A stretch of DNA of 57,055 bases from Clostridia bacterium (GTDB lineage Bacteria > Bacillota > Clostridia > Oscillospirales > CAG-272): contig JAFWYJ010000003.1 of NCBI GenBank assembly GCA_017517745.1, forward strand, positions 1-57,055. Reading direction: 5' to 3'. Below, one piece after another: positions 1 through 8,802 of this stretch; positions within the stretch are counted from its first letter, which is position 1; every line of letters starts with the position of its first letter. Made by a program: the position numbers and the translations under genes. The notes below the pieces were generated by a model, which saw only the letters and a program-made list of their open reading frames with translations, was not told the DNA's origin and searched no databases.

Positions 1-1
1 C

Positions 2-2122
2 GACGTCGAGCTGACTGCTGAGGACCTCAAGGAGTTGGCAGGTCAGTTCAAGGCTGAGTACAAGGCAAAGCTGGGCGAGGACTTCCCCTCCGATCCCAAG
101 GTACAGCTCATCGGCGCCGTCAAGGCTGTGTTCCGTTCTTGGGACAACCCCCGTGCAAACGTCTACCGTCGCGACAACGATATTCCTTATTCTTGGGGTA
201 CCGCTGTCAACGTCCAGGCAATGGCGTTCGGTAACATGGGCGACAACTGCGGAACCGGCGTTGCTTTCACCCGTGATCCCGCAACCGGCGAGAAGAAGCT
301 GATGGGTGAGTTCCTGACCAACGCACAGGGCGAGGACGTCGTTGCAGGCGTTCGTACTCCCATGCCCATCGCAGAGATGGCAAACAAGTTCCCCGCAGCA
401 TTCGAGGAATTCAAGAAGGTTTGCGAGATCCTCGAGAACCACTATCACGATATGCAGGACATGGAGTTCACCATCGAGAATGAGAAGCTCTATATGCTCC
501 AGACCCGTAACGGTAAGAGAACTGCTCCCGCTGCTCTCCAGATCGCTGTTGACCTCGTTGCAGAGGGTCACAAGACCAAGGAAGAGGCCGTTCTGATGAT
601 CGATCCCCGTAACCTTGACACGCTGCTCCACCCGCAGTTCGATGCAAAGGCTCTGAAGGCTGCAAAGCCCATGGGCCGTGGTTTGGGCGCATCTCCCGGA
701 GCTGCATGCGGACAGATCGTCTTCTCCGCTGAGGATGCAGAGATTTGGAAGAATGCAGGCAAGAAGGTCGTTCTGGTTCGTCTGGAGACCTCTCCCGAGG
801 ACATCACCGGTATGAAGGCTGCTCAGGGTATCCTGACCGTTCGCGGCGGTATGACCTCTCACGCAGCAGTCGTTGCGCGCGGCATGGGTAAGTGCTGCGT
901 TTCCGGTTGCGGCGAGATCGCAATGGACGAGGAGAACAAGAAGTTCACGCTGGCAGGCAAGACCTTCGTTGAGGGTGACTTCATTTCGATCGACGGTTCC
1001 ACCGGTAACATTTACGACGGTATCATTCCCACCGTTGACGCTGAGATCTCCGGCAACTTCGGCACCATCATGGGATGGGCTGACGAGTTCCGTACTCTGA
1101 AGGTTCGTACCAATGCAGACACTCCCGCAGACGCGAAGAAGGCTCGCGAGCTGGGCGCTGAGGGTATCGGTCTGTGCCGTACCGAGCACATGTTCTTCGA
1201 GGCAGACAGAATCGCGGCATTCCGTGAAATGATCTGCTCCGACACCGCTGCTGAAAGAGAAGCAGCTCTGGCAAAGATTCTGCCTTACCAGCAGAGCGAC
1301 TTCGAGAAGCTCTACGAGGCTCTCGAGGGCAACCCCGTTTGCATCCGTTTCCTGGATCCGCCTCTCCATGAGTTCGTTCCCACCACTGAGGAGGATATCG
1401 CAACTCTGGCAAAGGCACAGGGTAAGAGCGTTGAGGCAATCAAGGCAATCATCTCCTCTTTGCACGAGTTTAACCCCATGATGGGTCACCGTGGATGCCG
1501 CCTGGCAGTCACCTATCCCGAAATCGCAAAGATGCAGACCACCGCTGTCATCCGCGCTGCCATCAACGTTCAGAAGGCTCACGCCGATTGGAACGTCAGA
1601 CCCGAGATCATGATCCCGCTGGTTGGCGACGTGAAGGAGCTGAAGTACGTCAAGGCTGTCGTTGTTGAGACTGCAGATGCAGAGATCGCAGCAGCAGGCG
1701 TGAAGCTTGACTACGAGGTTGGTACGATGATCGAGATTCCTCGTGCGTGCCTGACTGCAGACGAGATCGCAGCAAACGCTGACTTCTTCTGCTTCGGTAC
1801 CAACGACCTGACGCAGATGACCTACGGCTTCTCCCGTGATGACGCAGGCAAGTTCCTCGGCGCATACTACGATGCAAAGATCTTCGAGAACGATCCCTTC
1901 GCAAAGCTCGACCAAACCGGTGTTGGCAAGCTGATGAACATGGCAGTTACCCTCGGCAGACCCGTCAATCCCAACCTCCACGTTGGTATCTGCGGTGAGC
2001 ACGGCGGTGACCCCACGTCCGTTGAGTTCTGCCACAGCATTGGTCTGGACTACGTTTCCTGCTCTCCCTTCCGTGTTCCGATTGCTCGTCTGGCTGCTGC
2101 TCAGGCTGCGATCAAGGGCTGA
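2..2122 (+). CDS. ppdK: Pyruvate, phosphate dikinase, 5'-truncated by the window edge
   Basis: This enzyme interconverts pyruvate + ATP + phosphate with PEP + AMP + PPi and acts in glycolysis or gluconeogenesis of anaerobes. The frame is already open at base 2, so the N-terminal part of the roughly 875-residue family protein lies outside the window. What remains is the end of the nucleotide-binding domain, the swivelling phosphohistidine domain and the PEP-binding TIM barrel. The phosphohistidine motif GGMTSHAAVVARGMGK has its His codon at 860-862. The PEP domain carries FGTNDLTQMTYG and the catalytic Cys of HVGICGEHGGDP (codon 1991-1993). Codon use is strongly biased, as in highly expressed genes. 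It ends just before a strong terminator. The identification is secure; only the start is missing. Confidence 0.97.
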   Translation, partial: DVELTAEDLKELAGQFKAEYKAKLGEDFPSDPKVQLIGAVKAVFRSWDNPRANVYRRDNDIPYSWGTAVNVQAMAFGNMGDNCGTGVAFTRDPATGEKKLMGEFLTNAQGEDVVAGVRTPMPIAEMANKFPAAFEEFKKVCEILENHYHDMQDMEFTIENEKLYMLQTRNGKRTAPAALQIAVDLVAEGHKTKEEAVLMIDPRNLDTLLHPQFDAKALKAAKPMGRGLGASPGAACGQIVFSAEDAEIWKNAGKKVVLVRLETSPEDITGMKAAQGILTVRGGMTSHAAVVARGMGKCCVSGCGEIAMDEENKKFTLAGKTFVEGDFISIDGSTGNIYDGIIPTVDAEISGNFGTIMGWADEFRTLKVRTNADTPADAKKARELGAEGIGLCRTEHMFFEADRIAAFREMICSDTAAEREAALAKILPYQQSDFEKLYEALEGNPVCIRFLDPPLHEFVPTTEEDIATLAKAQGKSVEAIKAIISSLHEFNPMMGHRGCRLAVTYPEIAKMQTTAVIRAAINVQKAHADWNVRPEIMIPLVGDVKELKYVKAVVVETADAEIAAAGVKLDYEVGTMIEIPRACLTADEIAANADFFCFGTNDLTQMTYGFSRDDAGKFLGAYYDAKIFENDPFAKLDQTGVGKLMNMAVTLGRPVNPNLHVGICGEHGGDPTSVEFCHSIGLDYVSCSPFRVPIARLAAAQAAIKG

Positions 2123-2161
2123 TTGCATCATAGGCAAATCAAAAACAAACCATAAAATCAC

Positions 2162-2195
2162 GACCTTGCGGAAGCAATTCCGCAAGGTCTTTTTC
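2162..2195 (+). terminator. Intrinsic terminator of ppdK
   Basis: A perfect 12-bp stem (GACCTTGCGGAA / TTCCGCAAGGTC) closes a GCAA tetraloop and is followed by a T-rich tract, 40 bases after the ppdK stop codon. Confidence 0.93.
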
Positions 2196-2264
2196 TTTTA
2201 TAGTAAAAAGTTACATTATGCCGTGTTTTTGTTACATTGTGCAGTATGCTTTTAGGCTTTTTTA

Positions 2265-2273
2265 TGATATAAT
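2265..2273 (+). promoter_or_regulatory. Extended -10 promoter of the metallophosphoesterase gene
   Basis: TG-A-TATAAT is an extended -10 element 34 bases before the chosen start codon. No good -35 box lies 16-18 bases upstream, which is usual for extended -10 promoters. It sits between the ppdK terminator and the next gene. Confidence 0.6.
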
Positions 2274-2307
2274 GAAAAAAACAATTTCCATGCGGAGGAC
2301 CTTTCAA

Positions 2308-3441
2308 ATGAAGCAGATTCCAAGTGAATTTTTGACGACGCCGATCGTGTATGCGGTCAAAGACACCTATCAGATCTTTGTTCCCGTGACCTGCGAGACC
2401 GTGATGTGGGTGCAGGTGGGCGAGAGGTGTTTTTACGACGATTGCAACGGCATTTTTCGCTCGGCTTGCTCGACACACCGCATGATCGTTCCGATGGCAC
2501 TTTTGGACAAGGAAAAGAAATACACCATTTGTTATCGCATCGTTCACGAGAGAAAGCCCTATTGGTCAAAAACAAGCGACGTGATGACATACGAGTCCTG
2601 CTTCCGTCCCGTGGAGAAGGAGCCCGTGCATATCTATCATCTTGCCGACGCGCACGCCTACGTCGAGGAGCCGATCGCCGCCGCGCAATATTTCGGCGAT
2701 CAGCTTGACCTTCTGATCCTCAACGGTGACATTCCCGATCACAGCGGAACGGTCGAGGACTTCAAAAACGTCCACCTCATCGCATCGTCGGTTACGGGCG
2801 GCGAGATCCCGGTCGTTTTCGCACGAGGAAACCACGATACGCGCGGCGCGGCTGCAGAACTGCTACCCGATCACACGCCCACCGATTGCGGAAGATCCTA
2901 TTTCACCTTCCGCCTCGGACACGTGTGGGGGGTTGTCATGGATACGGCGGAGGACAAGCGTGATGACTGTGAGGAATACGGCGGCATGGTCTGCTCTCAC
3001 GATTTCCGTTTGCGCGAGACCGCGTTTCTCAAGGAGGTCATCGAGAATTGCAAGCAGGAATACGAGGCAGAGGGCGTGAAGAACCGTATCGTGGTTTGTC
3101 ATTTGCCGTTCACCATGGATTTTCCGCCTCCGTTTGATATTGAGGACGAGATCTTTCGCGAGTGGTGCAGGCTCTTGCGCGAGCATATCAAGCCGCAGGT
3201 CATGTTCTGCGGACACCGTCATCTGCTTTACGTTTCCGAGGTGGGAAGCGAGAGAGACAACAAGGGACAGCCCTGTCCCGTGGTGGTCGGCTCGCGCTCG
3301 GTGGTGATTTCCATGCGCCGTCGACTGACCGAAAAGTATCCCTTCTGGGGCGGAGCTTACACACTCTCTCCCAACAGCTGCCACGTCATTTTCAACAGCA
3401 ACCGGGGGGACACCGAGCAAGAACAGACCTTGGAATTTTGA
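2308..3441 (+). CDS. Calcineurin-like metallophosphoesterase with N-terminal beta-domain
   Basis: A 377-residue probable phosphohydrolase; the substrate is unknown. The catalytic half shows the full two-metal signature in order: DAH in HLADAHAY, GDIPD, GNHD in ARGNHDTRG, the single His of VCHLPF, and GHRH in MFCGHRH. The first ~100 residues look like a beta-rich accessory domain, as in purple-acid-phosphatase-like proteins (inference). There is no signal peptide, so it is probably cytoplasmic. The start at 2308 is chosen because GGAGG lies 9 bases upstream; a longer in-frame reading from 2218 would run through the promoter. It is monocistronic between its own promoter and a bidirectional terminator. 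Confidence 0.88.
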   Translation: MKQIPSEFLTTPIVYAVKDTYQIFVPVTCETVMWVQVGERCFYDDCNGIFRSACSTHRMIVPMALLDKEKKYTICYRIVHERKPYWSKTSDVMTYESCFRPVEKEPVHIYHLADAHAYVEEPIAAAQYFGDQLDLLILNGDIPDHSGTVEDFKNVHLIASSVTGGEIPVVFARGNHDTRGAAAELLPDHTPTDCGRSYFTFRLGHVWGVVMDTAEDKRDDCEEYGGMVCSHDFRLRETAFLKEVIENCKQEYEAEGVKNRIVVCHLPFTMDFPPPFDIEDEIFREWCRLLREHIKPQVMFCGHRHLLYVSEVGSERDNKGQPCPVVVGSRSVVISMRRRLTEKYPFWGGAYTLSPNSCHVIFNSNRGDTEQEQTLEF

Positions 3442-3463
3442 GAACAAAACAACAAAATGAAAG

Positions 3464-3499
3464 AGCTCCCACCGAGGATATTTGTCCTCGGTGGGAGCT
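3464..3499. terminator. Bidirectional terminator between convergent genes
   Basis: A perfect 15-bp stem (AGCTCCCACCGAGGA and its complement) with a 6-base loop lies between two gene ends that face each other. Short A- and T-runs flank it on the two sides (AACAAAATGA before, GATTTTAG after), so it can serve both strands. Confidence 0.88.
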
Positions 3500-3505
3500 G
3501 TGATT

Positions 3506-4573
3506 TTAGAGTAGTTGATTCAATTGATTTTCAATGCCGACAAACCAATCTGTTGTTCTGTATGCATCAAAGCAATCCCACGATAGCTCTTGTTTCAAAA
3601 GCCGCACCACCTGTTTATTGTCAGATGGGGCGTCATATACGCGCCAATTCATGACGAGGGGATGCTTTAGTTCATGCTCTTTTACCGATACGGATTTTTC
3701 GGCGCATGCAAGAGCGCGTGTCAGATGGTATCGGATGACTTCTTCCTTTTTGCACAAAGCAATTTCATCCTCCGCGATCATTCTGTGTTGCACACACAGA
3801 CGCCTCAGGTCCTCAAAACTCATATCATCGTCGGGGAAAACCAACTCATATACGGATGCGATTGCTTTGCTTACGCTTTGCGCGTATTCCGTGCCTCCGG
3901 GAATGTTTTTGCACTCTGCAATGCGTGCGCCCATAAAGAACAGTTCGTTCAAATACCAGTAGTTGGCGAAGCTGAAATTCTCCGTCAAATCTTTTCCGTC
4001 ATTGGATATTTGAATCAGAAGCATCTCCATACAGTGCATCAACTGATGGGCTTTACAAGCCCATTCCTCCGCCACTTTTTGATTGCCGCAGGCTGCATAC
4101 GTGCGAGCAATTTGCGAGATGGCTTGCCCTTTATAATACGAACCGCACGCACTGTGATAGATTTCCGTGCCGAGCTCTACGATTTCTTTTTGATATGTCA
4201 CTTTATCTATATCAAAATATGCAGACATCAGCATTTCCTTAACGGCTACGTTGTTTGGCATTTTGTGAAGCGCTTCTTGCCAAATTGGCAAAACCATCGC
4301 AATTTCTCCGTTGCGATAAAATTCGACTGCTTTTTTCTCATATTCTTCATAGAGCTTTTTCTCGTCGAGTTGCTCCACTTGAAGAAGCTCGTCAACCGTG
4401 ATGCCAAAGAATCGGGCAATTTTCGGCAAAAGCTCAATATCCGGATATGTGCTTCCATTTTCCCATTTGCTGACGGCTTGAAACGAAATGTTCAGATATT
4501 GCGCTAATTTTTCTTGGGATAAATGTTTCTCTTTACGAAGGGTTCTTAATTTTTCTCCTAAATCGATACCCAT
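3506..4573 (-). CDS. XRE-family regulator with helical C-terminal region
   Basis: A 355-residue DNA-binding protein. Residues ~5-65 form a classical Cro/CI-type HTH (LSQEKLAQYLNISFQAVSKW, then ENGSTYPDIELLPKIARFFG). The remaining ~290 residues are helical, with TPR-like periodicity around residues 75-190. This is the layout of regulators whose C-terminal part senses a ligand or peptide; the signal here is unknown. No transmembrane segment is visible. It is transcribed alone, divergently from metF. Its promoter is surrounded by repeats of ACCGAA, which could be its own operator (inference). Base composition is more AT-rich than its neighbours, suggesting an acquired gene. Confidence 0.85.
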   Translation of the reverse strand: MGIDLGEKLRTLRKEKHLSQEKLAQYLNISFQAVSKWENGSTYPDIELLPKIARFFGITVDELLQVEQLDEKKLYEEYEKKAVEFYRNGEIAMVLPIWQEALHKMPNNVAVKEMLMSAYFDIDKVTYQKEIVELGTEIYHSACGSYYKGQAISQIARTYAACGNQKVAEEWACKAHQLMHCMEMLLIQISNDGKDLTENFSFANYWYLNELFFMGARIAECKNIPGGTEYAQSVSKAIASVYELVFPDDDMSFEDLRRLCVQHRMIAEDEIALCKKEEVIRYHLTRALACAEKSVSVKEHELKHPLVMNWRVYDAPSDNKQVVRLLKQELSWDCFDAYRTTDWFVGIENQLNQLL

Positions 4574-4614
4574 ACAAAATCCTACCTTTCAAAGTTTTTG
4601 TAGCTACGCTTATA

Positions 4615-4643
4615 TTATACCGTATTTTCTTCGGTAAAACAAT
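4615..4643 (-). promoter_or_regulatory. SigA-type promoter of the XRE gene
   Basis: On the minus strand TTGTTT (4643-4638), a 17-base spacer and TATAAT (4620-4615), about 42 bases before the start codon at 4573. Confidence 0.72.
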
Positions 4644-4684
4644 AACCGAATATTTGAGTTTCGATTGAAGGACTCAACCGAATG
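4631..4684. repeat. Repeated ACCGAA/TTCGGT motif around the XRE promoter (candidate operator)
   Basis: TTCGGT at 4631-4636 and ACCGAA at 4646-4651 form an inverted repeat that brackets the -35 box. AACCGAAT occurs at 4645-4652 and again at 4677-4684, exactly 32 bases (three helical turns) apart. This is a plausible autoregulatory site; no function is proven. Confidence 0.45.
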
Positions 4685-4752
4685 TAGAGCTGTTTTTGTG
4701 TTTCCATCATAATAAAATTTGATCTTGCGGCGTCCTTTTTCTCCCAAATCCC

Positions 4753-4781
4753 TTTACAACGCTTTTTATCTGTGATAAAAT
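4753..4781 (+). promoter_or_regulatory. SigA-type promoter of the metF operon
   Basis: TTTACA (4753-4758), 17-base spacer, TAAAAT (4776-4781) preceded by an extended TG-A. No S-box, T-box or cobalamin riboswitch motif was seen between here and metF. Confidence 0.65.
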
Positions 4782-4827
4782 ATAAAGTAGGAATCTGTGC
4801 CATGCGCACAAATTTGATCGAAAAGAG

Positions 4828-5715
4828 ATGGAAAAGATGAAATTGATTGACATTCTGAAACAAGACACGCTGTCGCTGTCGTTTGAGGTCTTTCCGCCGA
4901 AAACCGATACCGCTTTTGAGAGCGTGAAGGTTGCGGTGGAGGAGATCGCCGCGCTTCATCCCGCGTTTATGAGCGTGACCTACGGCGCGGGCGGTGGCAC
5001 GAGTCAATACACCCTGGACATTGCCAAAAGCATCAAGAAAATGCACGGTGTTCCGACCGTGGCGCACCTGACCTGCGTGTCGTCGACCAAGGCGACCGTG
5101 AGAGAGAAGATCGAGGCGATGCGCGCGGCGGGGATCGAGAACGTGCTGGCGTTGCGCGGCGATATTCCGCAGGATCGCTTGGAGGAGGACCGCAGCGCGT
5201 GGGATTATCGCTATGCCATCGATCTCATTCGTGAGTTGAAAGCATCCGACGCGGGCTTTTGCGTCGGCGGCGCGTGCTATCCCGAGATCCATCCCGAGAG
5301 CCTCAATCAAAAGGAAGATATCAAGCGTCTGAAGGAAAAGGTGGACGCGGGATGCGAGTTTTTGACGACGCAGATGTTTTTCGACAACCATTTGCTTTAT
5401 AATTTTCTCTATAAGATCCGCGAGGCGGGGATCGCCGTTCCCGTGATCGCGGGCATCATGCCGATCACGAATGCCAATCAGGTCGAGCGCGCCGTCAAGC
5501 TTTCGGGCTCGTTTGTGCCGCAACGCTTCAAGAGTCTTGTGGACAAGTTCGGCTCGGATCCCGCCGCGATGAAGCAGGCGGGAATTGCCTACGCGACCGA
5601 TCAGATCATCGATCTGTTTGCGAACAATATCACCAACGTACACGTTTATTCCATGAACAAGCCCGACGTTGCCGAGAAGATTCAAAGCAACCTGTCGGAT
5701 ATTCTCGGCAAATGA
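4828..5715 (+). CDS. metF: Methylenetetrahydrofolate reductase
   Basis: Reduces 5,10-methylene-THF to 5-methyl-THF, the methyl donor for methionine synthase. About 295 residues, the usual bacterial length, with an FAD-binding TIM barrel. LSLSFEVFPPKT near the N terminus carries the family glutamate. VTYGAGGG, the ALRGD segment and TTQMFFDN follow in the expected order. The start is uncertain: ATG at 4828 and at 4837 are in frame and neither has a strong Shine-Dalgarno sequence; 4837 gives the more typical MKLIDIL N terminus. Its stop overlaps the next start by four bases (ATGA), so the two are translationally coupled. The context with metH fits de novo methionine synthesis. Confidence 0.95.
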   Translation: MEKMKLIDILKQDTLSLSFEVFPPKTDTAFESVKVAVEEIAALHPAFMSVTYGAGGGTSQYTLDIAKSIKKMHGVPTVAHLTCVSSTKATVREKIEAMRAAGIENVLALRGDIPQDRLEEDRSAWDYRYAIDLIRELKASDAGFCVGGACYPEIHPESLNQKEDIKRLKEKVDAGCEFLTTQMFFDNHLLYNFLYKIREAGIAVPVIAGIMPITNANQVERAVKLSGSFVPQRFKSLVDKFGSDPAAMKQAGIAYATDQIIDLFANNITNVHVYSMNKPDVAEKIQSNLSDILGK

Positions 5716-6323
5716 CGGACGGGGTATTCGTCGCGTCTCCCGCGCTGCCGCCCATCGATCAGAAGGCGACTTTGCGCTATCTGAACGTAAAGAACTCCAC
5801 CGCGGAGGTGTTGTCTCTGCTCCGTGAGATGATCGCGGAGGCAGAATCGGTCTTTTCCGCACGCGCGTGTTGGTGCGAGGTCACGGTGGAGCGTCGCGAC
5901 TGCGAAGTCGATCTCGGCTTTACCCGCGTCGCAAGCCGCTCGCTTGCCGCACATCTCGCGGGATGTGACCGCGCGGTGGTTTTTGCCGCGACCGTGGGGC
6001 TGGAGATCGACCGTCTGATCGCGAAATACAGCCGTCTCTCGCCCGCGCGTGCTCTTTGCCTCCAAGCGATCGGCACCGAGCGCATTGAGACGCTCTGCGA
6101 TCTGCTTTGCGCGTCTTGGAAAGAAGCTTATTGTGCAGAAGGGAAGCGAACGCGCACACGCTTCAGTCCGGGCTACGGCGATCTTCCGCTTGCGATGCAA
6201 AGTGATATTTTCCGTCTGCTCGACGCTCCGAAAAGGATCGGACTCTCCCTCAACGACAGCCTCCTGATGTCTCCGACGAAATCGGTGACGGCGATCGTGG
6301 GGATCGAACGATCCCTTCCTTGA
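5712..6323 (+). CDS. Stand-alone methionine synthase reactivation (B12 activation) domain protein
   Basis: A 203-residue protein matching the C-terminal activation domain of cobalamin-dependent methionine synthase. This domain binds S-adenosylmethionine for reductive remethylation of oxidised cob(II)alamin. The signature is near the C terminus: RFSPGYGDLPL, then IGLSLNDSLLMSPTKSVTAI. It sits between metF and metH, overlapping metF by four bases, and metH here lacks this domain, so the two proteins should work as partners. A split arrangement of this kind is known from Thermotoga and many Clostridia. The physiological electron donor is not encoded nearby. Confidence 0.88.
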   Translation: MTDGVFVASPALPPIDQKATLRYLNVKNSTAEVLSLLREMIAEAESVFSARACWCEVTVERRDCEVDLGFTRVASRSLAAHLAGCDRAVVFAATVGLEIDRLIAKYSRLSPARALCLQAIGTERIETLCDLLCASWKEAYCAEGKRTRTRFSPGYGDLPLAMQSDIFRLLDAPKRIGLSLNDSLLMSPTKSVTAIVGIERSLP

Positions 6324-6350
6324 AAAAATCAATCGAAAAGAAGGTTATTT

Positions 6351-8747
6351 ATGAACGTTACCGATTTTCTCAAAAAGCATATTCTTTATCTCGACGGCGG
6401 CATGGGAACGCTGCTCCAATCGGCGGGACTCGCCCCCGGCGAGCAGCCCGAACGCTGGAACCTGACGCACACCGAGGTGATTCAAAGGATTCACCGCGAC
6501 TATTTTGAGGCGGGAAGCCACGTGGTGAACACCAACACCTTCGGCGCCAATCTCCTTCATTTTTCCGAGGAGGAGCTGGAGGAGGTCATTCGTGTTGCGG
6601 TGGAAAACGCCAAGATCGCGCGAGACACCGCAAAGGGTGACCATCCCAAGTTCATTGCGCTTGACGTCGGACCCACGGGCAAGCTGCTCAAGCCCTACGG
6701 AGACCTGGATTTTGAGGATGCGGTGGAGCTGTTTGCCAAAACCATAAAAATCGGTGTTTCCTATGGCGTGGATCTTGTCATGATCGAAACCATGAACGAC
6801 AGCTACGAGACCAAAGCCGCACTTCTTGCGGCAAAGGAGAACTGCGATCTTCCGATCTTCGTCTCCAATGCCTACGGCGAGGACGGAAAGCTGATGACGG
6901 GGGCAACCCCCGAGGCGATGGTGGCGATGCTCGAGGGCATGGGAGCCGACGCGATCGGTGTCAACTGCTCGCTCGGTCCCAAGCAGCTGCGCGGTGTGGT
7001 CGAGCGTATGCTCGCCGTGTCGTCGACGCCGATCCTGCTCAAGCCAAACGCGGGACTTCCGCAAAGCCGAGAAGGAAAGACGGTCTATGACGTTACTCCC
7101 GCCGAGTTTGCCGCCGAAGTTGCAGAGATGCTTCGCTTGGGCGTTCGCATTGCGGGCGGATGTTGCGGGACGACTCCGGATTATATTCGTGCCGTGACCG
7201 CGCAGTCGCGCGGACTCGCACCTCTGCCGATTGCGGAAAAGCATTTGAGCGTGGTTTCTTCCTATACGCATGCCGTGACCTTTGGTGACGCGCCGATCCT
7301 GATCGGAGAGCGCATCAATCCGACCGGAAAAAAGCGATTCAAGCAAGCCTTGATCGAAAAGGATATTGACTACGTGCTTCAGGAAGGTCTGCGCCAGCAG
7401 GAAAAGGGTGTGCACGTGCTCGACGTGAACGTCGGACTTCCCGACGTGGATGAGCCTGCGATGCTTCGTCAGGTTTGCGGCGAGCTGCAGGCGATCATCG
7501 ATCTGCCGTTGCAGATCGACACCTCCGATCCCGTTGCCATGGAGTGCGCACTCCGCCGTTACAACGGAAAAGCCATGATCAACTCGGTCAACGGCAAGGA
7601 GGAGTCCATGCGTGCCGTTTTTCCGTTGGTCAAAAAGTACGGTGGCTTCGTGGTTGCCCTGACCTTGGATGAGAACGGGATTCCGGACACCGCAGAGGGG
7701 CGTGTGGCGATCGCAAAAAGAATTCTCGCGGTTGCCGCCGAATACGGGATCTCCCAAAAGGATCTGATCTTTGATACGCTCGCCATGACGGTGAGTGCCG
7801 ACCAACACGCGGCGAAGGTGACGCTGGAAGCCTTGCGACGGATTCGCAACGATCTCGGATGTCACACCTCGCTCGGTGTTTCCAACGTCTCGTTCGGACT
7901 TCCGCAGCGTGATTTCATCAACGGCAGTTTCTTCACGCTGGCGCTGGCGAACGGACTTTCCGCCGCCATTCTGAATCCCGATTCCCAAGAGATGCAGAAG
8001 GCATATCACGCTTATCGTGTGCTCGCCGGCTTGGACGAAAATTGCGCGGATTATATCGCGTTCGCGCCCACCTGCGCGGCTGTGACGGGCGCGGCACCCG
8101 CCACCCAAAACGCGACGGAATCGTCGGCAGACGCGACGGCGTTGCAAAAGGCGATCGAGAGCGGACGATGCGCATCGGCGGAGCAATTGACCGAGCAGAT
8201 GTTGGCAACGACGGCACCGCTTGAGATCGTGCAAAACGAGATCATTCCCGCGCTTGACCGCGTGGGGAAGGGATTTGAGGCAAAAACCGTCTATCTTCCG
8301 CAGCTCTTGATGAGTGCCGAGGCGGCAAAAGCGGCGTTCGGATGCATCAAGGCGCACATGCTGGAGCAAAAGACCGAGCAGAGTGTCAAGGCTGCCGTTG
8401 TGATCGCCACCGTCAAGGGGGATATTCACGACATCGGCAAGAACATCGTTCGCCTGTTGCTCGAAAACTACGGCTTTGCCGTCACCGATCTTGGACGCGA
8501 CGTCTCTCCCGAGGAGATCGTTTCGGCAACTGTCAGACTGCATGCCCCCTTGGTTGGCTTGAGTGCGCTGATGACCACCACCGTGCCCGCCATGGAGGAG
8601 ACCGTAAAGGCTCTGCGCGCGTCTGCGCCGTGGTGCAAGATCATGGTCGGCGGCGCGGTGCTCAACGCCGATTACGCCGCGCGCATCGGCGCCGATCGCT
8701 ATTGCAAGGACGCGATGGAAGCCGTGAGATATGCCGAGAGTTTATAA
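6351..8747 (+). CDS. metH: Cobalamin-dependent methionine synthase, lacking activation domain
   Basis: Transfers a methyl group from 5-methyl-THF to homocysteine via cobalamin. The 798 residues comprise three modules. The homocysteine domain (~1-300) has zinc ligands Cys206 (GVNCS) and Cys271/Cys272 (GGCCG). The pterin-binding barrel (~310-570) contains IGERINPTGKK and VLDVNVG. The B12-binding cap and Rossmann domain (~580-798) have the cobalt-ligating His693 in DIHDIGKNIV. The E. coli enzyme is ~1,230 residues; the missing ~350 correspond to the activation domain, which is encoded by the preceding gene. AGAAGG lies 8 bases before the start. It is the third gene of the metF operon. Confidence 0.96.
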   Translation: MNVTDFLKKHILYLDGGMGTLLQSAGLAPGEQPERWNLTHTEVIQRIHRDYFEAGSHVVNTNTFGANLLHFSEEELEEVIRVAVENAKIARDTAKGDHPKFIALDVGPTGKLLKPYGDLDFEDAVELFAKTIKIGVSYGVDLVMIETMNDSYETKAALLAAKENCDLPIFVSNAYGEDGKLMTGATPEAMVAMLEGMGADAIGVNCSLGPKQLRGVVERMLAVSSTPILLKPNAGLPQSREGKTVYDVTPAEFAAEVAEMLRLGVRIAGGCCGTTPDYIRAVTAQSRGLAPLPIAEKHLSVVSSYTHAVTFGDAPILIGERINPTGKKRFKQALIEKDIDYVLQEGLRQQEKGVHVLDVNVGLPDVDEPAMLRQVCGELQAIIDLPLQIDTSDPVAMECALRRYNGKAMINSVNGKEESMRAVFPLVKKYGGFVVALTLDENGIPDTAEGRVAIAKRILAVAAEYGISQKDLIFDTLAMTVSADQHAAKVTLEALRRIRNDLGCHTSLGVSNVSFGLPQRDFINGSFFTLALANGLSAAILNPDSQEMQKAYHAYRVLAGLDENCADYIAFAPTCAAVTGAAPATQNATESSADATALQKAIESGRCASAEQLTEQMLATTAPLEIVQNEIIPALDRVGKGFEAKTVYLPQLLMSAEAAKAAFGCIKAHMLEQKTEQSVKAAVVIATVKGDIHDIGKNIVRLLLENYGFAVTDLGRDVSPEEIVSATVRLHAPLVGLSALMTTTVPAMEETVKALRASAPWCKIMVGGAVLNADYAARIGADRYCKDAMEAVRYAESL

Positions 8748-8802
8748 ACGGTAAAAAGATATACACAAATATGACCAACCTGAAAACAAAAGGAGAAAAA
8801 AC

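Noticed and set aside
4574-4827. SAM riboswitch or T-box before metF
   Set aside because: No conserved S-box or T-box sequence and no terminator hairpin in this gap; only promoters and ACCGAA repeats are seen.
6345-8543. Long antisense open frame opposite metH
   Set aside because: Composition-driven shadow of a GC-rich gene; the product is rich in Arg and His with no recognisable domain.
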